Below, one piece after another: positions 1 through 5,530 of a DNA stretch of 5,598 nt. Under the pieces are notes generated by a model. It worked only from the letters and a program-made list of their open reading frames with translations. It ran no database searches and had not been told where the DNA came from. Where the stretch lies: the NCBI GenBank assembly GCA_003222555.1, contig QHWL01000146.1:1-5598 (forward strand), given 5' to 3'. Both the position numbers and the translations under genes were made by a program. The DNA is from Acidobacteriota bacterium. GTDB lineage: Bacteria > Acidobacteriota > Vicinamibacteria > Vicinamibacterales > CAVVIG01. Position 1 is the stretch's first letter. Each line of letters begins with the position of its first letter.

Positions 1-21
1 TCTCAGCCCGAATTATACGAG

Positions 22-759
22 ATGCCCGCAAAGCAGACGTCCAAGACGACACGGCTTCCGCTGCCGGCGCCGGCCGATCGCCGGCGATTCCGCCAGCGCC
101 TCCTCACGTGGTATCGACGCCACGGCCGCGACCTGCCCTGGCGCAAGACCACCGACCCGTATCACATCCTGGTGTCCGAAATCATGCTCCAGCAGACGCA
201 AGTCGATCGCGTACTGCCCAAGTACGCCGAGTGGCTGGAGAAATACCCCTCGCTCGACGCGCTCGCTGCCGCGCCCGAGAAGGAGGTGAACGAGGCGTGG
301 TATCCGCTCGGCTATAACATCCGCCCGCGCCGCCTGCACACGATTGCCCGCGAAGCGGTCGCGCGCTACGGTGGCCAGTTGCCCGCGGAGGAAGAGACAC
401 TGCTCTCGTTCAAAGGCATCGGCGCCTATACCGCGGGTGCGATTCGCAGCTTTGCGTTTCACGAGCGCGCGGCCATTCTCGACACCAACGTCGCGCGTGT
501 CCTGTTCAGAGTGTTCATCGGCGAAGGCGATCCCAAAAGCCACGCGATGAGACGTCATCTGTGGGCCGTCTCCGAAACGCTCGTGCCGACGCGTCACGTC
601 TTCGACTTCAACCAGGCGCTGATGGATTTCGGCGCCATGGTGTGCGTCGCGCGAAACCCGAGATGTCTCGTGTGCCCGATGACGAAGAGCTGTCGGGCCT
701 TCCCCTTCAATCCGAGCCGCGAAACCGGGACGAAAACCCCGCGCCGCACCGCGAAATGA
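22..759 (+). CDS. mutY: MutY-type A/G-specific adenine DNA glycosylase, short form without C-terminal domain
   Basis: Base-excision repair enzyme expected to remove adenine mispaired with 8-oxoguanine. Seen in the 245-aa product: helix-hairpin-helix glycosylase core at about 22-200, with SEIMLQQTQV at 52-61 (catalytic Glu53 and the MutY-type QQ wedge), hairpin FKGIGAYTAGAI at 130-141, catalytic Asp154 in ILDTNV, and a 4Fe-4S loop Cys208-x6-Cys215-x2-Cys218-x5-Cys224. Tyr136 sits where bifunctional EndoIII has Lys and E. coli MutY has Ser; Geobacillus MutY and the thermophilic Mig thymine glycosylase also have Tyr there. The chain stops 21 residues after the last Cys, with a basic tail, so the MutT-like C-terminal domain of the usual ~350-aa MutY is absent. 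ATG 22 places 22 residues before the conserved FRQRLLTWY; the frame is open to the window edge, so an upstream start cannot be excluded. The stop overlaps the next gene (ATGA). Family call is firm; substrate (A:8-oxoG rather than G:T) is inferred from the QQ motif. Confidence 0.93.
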   Translation: MPAKQTSKTTRLPLPAPADRRRFRQRLLTWYRRHGRDLPWRKTTDPYHILVSEIMLQQTQVDRVLPKYAEWLEKYPSLDALAAAPEKEVNEAWYPLGYNIRPRRLHTIAREAVARYGGQLPAEEETLLSFKGIGAYTAGAIRSFAFHERAAILDTNVARVLFRVFIGEGDPKSHAMRRHLWAVSETLVPTRHVFDFNQALMDFGAMVCVARNPRCLVCPMTKSCRAFPFNPSRETGTKTPRRTAK

Positions 760-1145
760 CGACGATCGTCGTGACCGCCGCTGTGATCGAGCGCGAGGAT
801 CGCTTTCTCGTCACCAGGCGTCAGAAAGGCGTCCACCTCGAGGGCTTTTGGGAGTTCCCTGGCGGCAAGTGCGATCGCGGCGAAACGCACGCAGCGTGCC
901 TGACGCGAGAGCTTCGCGAAGAGCTCGATGTCGACGTCGCGATAGGCGAAGAACTCTTTGCGACGACGCACGCGTATCCGGAGCGCCGCGTGGAGCTCCA
1001 CTTTCTGCGATGCGAGTTGCTGGGCGCTCCGGCGCCACAGATGGGGCAGGAGATGCGATGGGTGCGGCGTGACGAGCTCGGCGCCCTCAGGTTTCCGCCC
1101 GCGGACGCGGAGTTGATACGCCTGCTTCGTGGTGAGCAGGGCTGA
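756..1145 (+). CDS. mutT: MutT-type Nudix hydrolase (8-oxo-dGTP pyrophosphohydrolase-like)
   Basis: Predicted to hydrolyse oxidised dNTPs such as 8-oxo-dGTP to the monophosphate, cleaning the nucleotide pool. The 129-aa product has MutT's usual length and a complete Nudix box: Gly37-x5-Glu43-x7-Arg51-Glu52-Leu-x-Glu55-Glu56, preceded by the WEFPGGK signature at 32-38; Asp58 replaces the usual Gly of the box. A C-terminal FPPAD (113-117) matches E. coli MutT's PPAN, with Asp117 where MutT's base-reading Asn119 lies, so related activities (other damaged dNTPs, CTP-type) remain possible. The start is the ATG in the ATGA overlap with the glycosylase stop: the domain begins right there (MTTIVVTAAVI), and the frame upstream codes for unrelated sequence in the shadow of mutY. 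No Shine-Dalgarno is visible, so translation probably depends on termination-reinitiation from mutY. It is an intact catalytic Nudix enzyme, not a detached MutY C-terminal domain, which normally has a degenerate box. Confidence 0.92.
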   Translation: MTTIVVTAAVIEREDRFLVTRRQKGVHLEGFWEFPGGKCDRGETHAACLTRELREELDVDVAIGEELFATTHAYPERRVELHFLRCELLGAPAPQMGQEMRWVRRDELGALRFPPADAELIRLLRGEQG

Positions 1146-1167
1146 TCCCGCCAAGACGGACGGTTTT

Positions 1168-1325
1168 ACCGCCGAGACCGCAGAGATCGCGGAGAAATAA
1201 AAACGTGGGGCGGGTAGGTCAGGTAAGGCGGGTTGGCTAGTTTCCTCCGACCTGCCCCACCTGACACATAAGAATTCTCGGCGAACTCAGCGTGTTCTGC
1301 GAGCTCTGCGTTCAAACGTCGCATT
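1168..1325. repeat. Repeat element E1: converging 9-nt unit arrays around a hairpin
   Basis: This fills most of the 183-bp gap between the convergent mutT and ygfZ ends. Three tandem 9-mers lie on the plus strand (CGCCGAGAC 1170-1178, CGCAGAGAT 1179-1187, CGCGGAGAA 1188-1196). Four lie on the minus strand, read right to left: CGCAGAGCT (1302-1310), CGCAGAACA (1293-1301), CGCTGAGTT (1284-1292), CGCCGAGAA (1275-1283). Consensus is CGCNGAGNN. The two arrays pair: 1179-1190 against 1299-1310 matches at 11 of 12. Between them, 1218-1265 forms a separate hairpin. The right end (1303-1325) recurs inverted at 5531-5553 with one mismatch in 23. No coding ORF is convincing. I recall CGCAGAGAA-type strings as common intergenic repeats in environmental bacteria, but cannot name a family. 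Confidence 0.8.
1218..1265. repeat. Central 19-bp imperfect hairpin of E1
   Basis: Arm 1218-1236 pairs with arm 1247-1265 around the 10-nt loop CTAGTTTCCT (1237-1246). By hand I count 15 Watson-Crick pairs, two G-T wobbles and one tandem A-C mismatch. On RNA from either strand this is a strong stem, so it could act as a bidirectional transcription barrier or 3'-end stabiliser for the convergent genes. It has no U-tract directly after the stem on the plus strand. On the minus strand a run of five T (opposite 1199-1203) comes about 14 nt after the stem, so it is not a textbook intrinsic terminator. Confidence 0.65.
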
Positions 1326-1328
1326 TTT

Positions 1329-2339
1329 TCACAGGCTCTGCCCACGAACGAAGGGCACCTCCGCCACCACGGCGCGAGCGCCTTCGACGGAGACGGCCGT
1401 GCCGGGCGCGACGAAGTCGCGGTGCACGTAGGCGAGCGCGATCGGACGCTTGAGCGCGGGCGACAAGATGCTGCTCGTCACGTGGCCGACGTCGCGGCCG
1501 TCTGCACGAACGGCGGCGCCGCGCGTCGGAACCGACTCGCCTTCCAGCACGAGGCCGACCAGTCTTTTCGCCACACGGCCGTGCCCCCGGTGCAGGACCC
1601 GGATGATGACCTCCTGGCCGACATAGCACCCCTTGGTCATGCTGATGGCGCGCGACTCGATGCCCGCCTCGAGTGGAATCGTCTCTTCGTCCATGTCGCG
1701 GAGAAACTTCGGAACGCCAGCCTCGATGCGGATCGCGTCAGCCGTTTCGGCGTCGAGCTCGCCTGTCCCCGCCGATTTCAGCTTGGATTCAAGCGCCTCC
1801 GCCCGAGGACGCTCGACGTACACGCCAAAGCCGGCTTCGCCGGTGTCCGCCACCCGCGTCACGATGACCGCCTGGCCGCCGATATGGCCGCGCACGTTGC
1901 CGTGTTCCGGTAACGCGGCCAGCGCGTCTCTCGAGCCCTCGTCGAGAACGCCCGCGAGCACCCTCGCGGCATCGGGACCGACGATCGCGATCTCGGCGAA
2001 CGTCGCGGTCACATCGCCAAGCTGGACGTCCTCGGTGAAGATGAACTGGTCGAGCTTGGCAAGCACCACATCCTTGAGCTCGAGCGGGATGGTCAGCAGC
2101 ATTAGATCTCCGAGCTCGTAGACGAACAGGTCGGCAATCATTCGCCCCTGGGGAGTGAGATAGGCGGTGTAGCAGCCTTCACCAGGCTTGAGCGCGGTGA
2201 TGTCGTTGGTGAGAAGACCTTGCAGGTAGGTCGCGCGGTCGCGACCCGACACGACAATGCGGCCCCGATCGAGGCGCTCGATGAACGCCGCGTGACGACG
2301 CGCGGCTTGGTACGCGTCCTCTGAAATCCTGGAAATCAT
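1329..2339 (-). CDS. ygfZ: YgfZ/GcvT-like folate-binding protein
   Basis: Cytoplasmic folate-dependent protein of the COG0354 family. In E. coli, YgfZ supports assembly or repair of certain Fe-S enzymes such as MiaB and helps with oxidative stress; the exact reaction is still debated. Seen in the 336-aa product: the GLLTND motif at 41-46 after an N-terminal FIERLDRGRIVVSGRDR segment, the GcvT-type RIEAGVPKFLRDMDEETIPLEAG stretch (split: RIEAG at 204-208, IPLEAG at 221-226), and the diagnostic KGCYVGQE at 236-243 with conserved Cys238. The C-terminal beta-barrel covers roughly 255-336. It is full length for the family. ATG 2337-2339 is chosen because the conserved N-terminal region starts soon after; no clear Shine-Dalgarno is seen. 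The gene diverges from the alpha/beta hydrolase across 16 bp and converges on mutT across E1. The TGA stop is followed on its own strand by an A-rich stretch and the shared end of E1. Confidence 0.92.
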   Translation of the reverse strand: MISRISEDAYQAARRHAAFIERLDRGRIVVSGRDRATYLQGLLTNDITALKPGEGCYTAYLTPQGRMIADLFVYELGDLMLLTIPLELKDVVLAKLDQFIFTEDVQLGDVTATFAEIAIVGPDAARVLAGVLDEGSRDALAALPEHGNVRGHIGGQAVIVTRVADTGEAGFGVYVERPRAEALESKLKSAGTGELDAETADAIRIEAGVPKFLRDMDEETIPLEAGIESRAISMTKGCYVGQEVIIRVLHRGHGRVAKRLVGLVLEGESVPTRGAAVRADGRDVGHVTSSILSPALKRPIALAYVHRDFVAPGTAVSVEGARAVVAEVPFVRGQSL

Positions 2340-2350
2340 AGTGCTATGCT
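2321..2350 (+). promoter_or_regulatory. Candidate extended -10 promoter, possibly leaderless, for the hydrolase gene
   Basis: TGCTATGCT at 2342-2350 fits an extended -10 box (TGn then TATGCT, 4 of 6 to TATAAT). CTGAAA at 2321-2326 is a 4-of-6 -35 match with an 18-nt spacer. Transcription would begin near 2356-2357, at the GTG start codon itself, which fits the absence of a Shine-Dalgarno sequence. The site overlaps the first codons of the divergent ygfZ. This is a pattern match only. Confidence 0.35.
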
Positions 2351-2355
2351 GATGC

Positions 2356-4041
2356 GTGCCTTCGCCTCATTCTATCCGGGCGGCTCTTCTGGCGCTTTGC
2401 TTGGGCATCGCGCTCTCGTCCGGCGCCCAGCAGTTGCCAAGCCCGCCCACTCTCCTCCCGCCAACCGCCTCGAACTTCGCCATCTTTTTCAGGAGTGTGC
2501 CGGTCGGCAGCGAGCAGGTCGCCGTCACCCGGGGCGCTGGCGGATGGACCATCCTCAGCTCGGCGCGGCTCGCCGCACCCTTCGACGTCGTCGCGCGCCG
2601 CGTGCAGGTGAGGTATACGCCGGAGTGGAAACCGGTTGACCTGACGATCGATGCCATTGTCCGGGGGCAGGCGCAGGCGCTCCACACGACTGTCGACGGA
2701 ACGACGGCAAAGAGCGACATCACGATTGCCGGCCAATTGACGCAGAAGCCCGATACCGTCGACGGCGACGCCGTCCTGCTGCCGAGCGTCTTCTTCGGTC
2801 CCTATGAAGCGGTGGCGGAGCGGTTGAAAACTGCCAGCGCGGGATCGAGCATTCCGGTGTACGCGGCACCGCAGCTTTCCTTCTCGCTGAAGGTCGGCGA
2901 ATCGTCAATCGAGCAGATTCAAACCACAGCGCGGCTCATCGCCGCGAGGCGCACGCGCGTGACGTTCGCGACGCCGGCCATGCCGTTCGACGTCGAAATC
3001 TGGACGGACGAAGCCGGCCGTCTGTTGCGCTTGAGCGTGCCCTCGCAGGATCTCGACGTCGTGCGCGACGACATCGCGTCGGTAACCGCGCGCAGTGTGC
3101 CGATCTCACGGCCAAACGACGAACAAGTGAAGATTCCCGCCAACGGGTTCTCGCTCGCGGGGACGCTGTCGAAGCCGGCAGATGCGGGCGCCAAGCCGCT
3201 GCCAGCGGTCGTTCTGATCGGCGGCTCAGGGACGGCCGACCGCGACGAGCTCGCGTTCGGCATTCCGATTTTCGGACAGCTGGCGGGCACGATCGCCGAC
3301 GGCGGGTTCGTGGTACTGCGCTTCGACAAGCGCGGCATCGGTCAAAGTGGCGGCCGCCTCGAGTCGGCGTCGCTCGGTGATTTCTCGGACGACTTGCGAG
3401 CCGCGGTACGATTTCTGTCCGGGCGCAAGGACGTCGATCCCAAGCGCATCGCGGTCGTCGGGCACAGTGAAGGCGGAGCGGTCGCGATGATCGCTGCGGC
3501 GAAAGACAAACGCATCGCCGCCCTCGTGCTGGTGGCCACCAATGGTGTCACGGGGTCCGACCTCGTCTTGGCGCAACAGCAGCACTTGCTCAGCCGCTCG
3601 AACTTTTCGGAGGCGGAGAAGCAGGCCAAGATCGAATTGCAGACTCGGATCAACCAGGCGGTGATTACCGGCAAAGGATGGGAGAACGTACCGGCCGACT
3701 TGCGGCGCCAGATCGACAACCCCGAGTTTCAAAGCATCCTCACGAACGATCCGGCGAAGATCATGCCTGATGTCCGGCAGCCGATTCTCATCGTTCAGGG
3801 AGAGCTCGATACCCAGGTCGTGCCGTCCAACGCGGACCGCCTCGAAGCGCTCGCGCGCGCGCGCAAAAAGGCGCCGCCGCCGACCGTGGTCGTCAAAGTT
3901 CCCGGCGTCAATCACCTGCTCGTCCCGGCGACGACGGGCGAGATCGACGAGTACGGCACCCTGCCCGACAAACACGTGAGCTCGACGGTTTCTACGGCGA
4001 TCGTGAGCTGGCTTGGCAAAACGCTCACCGCGGCTCGGTGA
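2356..4041 (+). CDS. Secreted alpha/beta hydrolase with a beta-rich N-terminal region
   Basis: Exported serine hydrolase, probably an esterase or peptidase-like enzyme; substrate unknown. The 561-aa product starts with a signal peptide (Arg8, hydrophobic core about 9-20, likely cleavage after SSGA at 24). Residues about 38-245 form a beta-strand-rich region I cannot assign. The C-terminal alpha/beta hydrolase domain (about 258-556) shows the oxyanion region IGGSGTADRDE (288-298), the FDKRGIGQSGG loop (323-333), the nucleophile elbow GHSEGG with Ser371, Asp485 in QGELD, and His520 in VNHLL: a complete triad. This resembles EstD-type and S9-like hydrolases. The GTG at 2356 is the only plausible start: the in-frame codon six bases upstream is TGA, and this start yields an intact signal peptide. 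The next gene begins 56 bp after the stop on the same strand and is also secreted, so the two may share a transcript. Fold and triad are secure; the substrate is not predictable from what I see. Confidence 0.9.
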   Translation: MPSPHSIRAALLALCLGIALSSGAQQLPSPPTLLPPTASNFAIFFRSVPVGSEQVAVTRGAGGWTILSSARLAAPFDVVARRVQVRYTPEWKPVDLTIDAIVRGQAQALHTTVDGTTAKSDITIAGQLTQKPDTVDGDAVLLPSVFFGPYEAVAERLKTASAGSSIPVYAAPQLSFSLKVGESSIEQIQTTARLIAARRTRVTFATPAMPFDVEIWTDEAGRLLRLSVPSQDLDVVRDDIASVTARSVPISRPNDEQVKIPANGFSLAGTLSKPADAGAKPLPAVVLIGGSGTADRDELAFGIPIFGQLAGTIADGGFVVLRFDKRGIGQSGGRLESASLGDFSDDLRAAVRFLSGRKDVDPKRIAVVGHSEGGAVAMIAAAKDKRIAALVLVATNGVTGSDLVLAQQQHLLSRSNFSEAEKQAKIELQTRINQAVITGKGWENVPADLRRQIDNPEFQSILTNDPAKIMPDVRQPILIVQGELDTQVVPSNADRLEALARARKKAPPPTVVVKVPGVNHLLVPATTGEIDEYGTLPDKHVSSTVSTAIVSWLGKTLTAAR

Positions 4042-4059
4042 AGCGGCCGCTTTCTTCTG

Positions 4060-4091
4060 TGATAGCATCGGCCGACAAACGCTGATTGGAG
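4060..4091 (+). promoter_or_regulatory. Candidate extended -10 and Shine-Dalgarno for the MBL-fold gene
   Basis: TGATAGCAT at 4060-4068 matches TGn plus TAGCAT (4 of 6 to TATAAT), the same TGnTAnnnT form as upstream of the hydrolase gene. No good -35 is seen at 17-19 nt. GGAG at 4088-4091 lies six bases before ATG 4098 and fixes that start: the in-frame TTG at 4086 would put the ribosome site inside the coding region. The Shine-Dalgarno is fairly secure and the promoter weak. Confidence 0.4.
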
Positions 4092-4097
4092 TCAAGG

Positions 4098-5525
4098 ATG
4101 TTCAAGAAATGTTTCGCTGGCGTGGTGCTCGTGACAACGCTGTCGTGGACGGCCGCGGCGCAGGACGCGAAAACCGTCATCGGTAATGCATCCAAGGCCA
4201 TGGGCGCCGACAATCTGAGAACGATTCGGTATTCCGGTCCGGGTTCGGATTTCGCTTTCGGCCAAGCATTCAATCCGAGCCTGCCGTGGCCGGCATTCAA
4301 GAACAAGACCTATACCCGTACGGTCGACTTCGAGGCGCCGGCCTATCGCATAGACCGCGTTCCAGAGCCGGTCGACCCCCAGCGACGCGGCGGCGGACTG
4401 CCTCCACCCCAGACTCAGACGATTGTCTTCAACGCGAACACGCCGTGGCCGCAGCAGCTGGAAATCTGGATGACGCCTTCCGGTTTCCTCAGAGCCGCCG
4501 CGACCAACAACGCCACGGTCAAATCGCAAACGATGAACGGCAAGAAGTACGACGTGCTGACGTTCACGGGAAAAAACAACGCGAAGGTCAATGGCTACAT
4601 CAACGACCAGAACCTGGTCGAGAAGGTCGAGACCGTAATAGACAACCCGATGCTCGGAGACACGCCCTTCGAGGTGAGCTACACCGGCTACAAGGACTTC
4701 GGCGGCGTGAAATTCCCGACCAGGATCGTGCAGAAGCAGGGCGGCTTCGCGACCCTCGATCTGACCGTGACCGATGTGAAAGCGAATGCCCCGGCCGATA
4801 TCCAGCCTCCGCAGGGGCGAGGCGGCGCGGGAGCCCCGGGCGGTGGACAGCCGCCCGCCACCACGTCACAAAAACTGGCGGACGGCGTATATCTCATCCT
4901 TCCCGCGTATGCCGCGTTGGCCGTCGACTTCAAGGATTACATCGTCGTGATCGAAGGGCCCCAGAGCGAAGCACGCGCGACTGCGATCATCGACGAAGCC
5001 AAGAAGGTCATCCCGAATAAGCAGATCAGGTATGTCGTCAACACGCACGGCCACTTCGACCATTCAAGCGGTCTGCGGACGTTCGTCGCCGAAGGCGCGA
5101 CGATCATCACGCATCAAATCAACAAGCCGTATTACGAGAAGATTTTCAGTCTGCCTCACACGCTCAATCCCGACAAGCAGGCCGAAGCGAAGAAGAAGCT
5201 CAGCATCGAGACGATGACCGACAAGAAGGTCCTCACCGACGGCAACCACGTCATCGAGCTGCATCGCCTCCAGAACAGTAACCACAACGAAGGACTGATA
5301 GTGGCGTATCTCCCCAAAGAGAAGATCCTCGTGGAGGCGGACGCGTTCAACCCGCCGGCCCAGGCAAATGCGCCGGCCACAGCGAATCCAAACAACTTCA
5401 ACCTGGTTGAAAATCTGAATCGGTTGAAGCTCGACGTCGAAACGATCATCCCGATTCACTATCCCGCCGACAGCCGTAAAGTCAGCATCACGGAGCTGAT
5501 GAAGGTCGTCGGACGGAGCAATTAG
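4098..5525 (+). CDS. Secreted metallo-beta-lactamase-fold hydrolase with N-terminal LolA/LppX-like region
   Basis: Exported zinc-type metallohydrolase of unknown substrate. The 475-aa product from ATG 4098 has a signal peptide (KK at 3-4, hydrophobic core 6-17, AAA before likely cleavage after Ala21 or Gln22). Residues about 23-232 are beta-rich and look like the LolA/LppX-type lipoprotein-sorting fold (IRYSG near 43-47, paired strand segments, FGGVKFPTRI at 201-210); this is a resemblance, not a proven match. A Gly/Pro-rich linker at about 236-255 joins the catalytic domain (about 257-475). Metal ligands visible: HGHFDH with His317, His319, Asp321 and His322; His396 in NSNHNEG; Asp415 in VEADAF; and His454 in IPIHYP. 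This is the full two-metal set of the superfamily. No beta-lactamase-specific signature is evident, so antibiotic hydrolysis should not be assumed. An earlier in-frame TTG (4086) is less likely than this ATG because GGAG sits at 4088-4091. The stop is followed 5 nt later by repeat E2. Confidence 0.9.
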   Translation: MFKKCFAGVVLVTTLSWTAAAQDAKTVIGNASKAMGADNLRTIRYSGPGSDFAFGQAFNPSLPWPAFKNKTYTRTVDFEAPAYRIDRVPEPVDPQRRGGGLPPPQTQTIVFNANTPWPQQLEIWMTPSGFLRAAATNNATVKSQTMNGKKYDVLTFTGKNNAKVNGYINDQNLVEKVETVIDNPMLGDTPFEVSYTGYKDFGGVKFPTRIVQKQGGFATLDLTVTDVKANAPADIQPPQGRGGAGAPGGGQPPATTSQKLADGVYLILPAYAALAVDFKDYIVVIEGPQSEARATAIIDEAKKVIPNKQIRYVVNTHGHFDHSSGLRTFVAEGATIITHQINKPYYEKIFSLPHTLNPDKQAEAKKKLSIETMTDKKVLTDGNHVIELHRLQNSNHNEGLIVAYLPKEKILVEADAFNPPAQANAPATANPNNFNLVENLNRLKLDVETIIPIHYPADSRKVSITELMKVVGRSN

Positions 5526-5530
5526 CGACC

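Noticed and set aside
11..21. AATTATACGAG just before the mutY start as a -10 box
   Set aside because: AT-rich and promoter-like, but the -35 region is outside the window and the start is not certain, so it cannot be supported.
561..755. N-terminal extension of the MutT frame back to 561
   Set aside because: The upstream part is an out-of-frame reading of mutY with no family signal; the Nudix domain begins exactly at ATG 756.
745..760. Programmed -1 frameshift fusing MutY to MutT
   Set aside because: The junction GCGAAATGA has no standard X-XXY-YYZ slippery heptamer. Stop-start coupling explains the overlap more simply.
1168..1325. CRISPR array
   Set aside because: The repeats are 9 nt, contiguous without spacers, and in two opposing orientations.
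1422..2121. Two plus-strand open frames of about 160 codons inside ygfZ
   Set aside because: Both are antisense to a clear YgfZ protein, and one is a Ser/Ala/Pro-rich low-complexity translation.
3850..3865. Alternating CG run (possible Z-DNA)
   Set aside because: It encodes the ordinary Ala-Arg-Ala-Arg stretch of the hydrolase and is short; codon bias explains it.
3226..4095. 289-codon open frame on the minus strand
   Set aside because: It lies wholly antisense to the catalytic domain of the alpha/beta hydrolase, is Arg-rich and low in recognisable motifs, and is typical of a shadow frame in GC-rich coding DNA.
4098..5525. Antibiotic-resistance beta-lactamase
   Set aside because: The MBL fold is shared by many hydrolases. 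The protein has an extra N-terminal region and no lactamase-specific signature that I can see.
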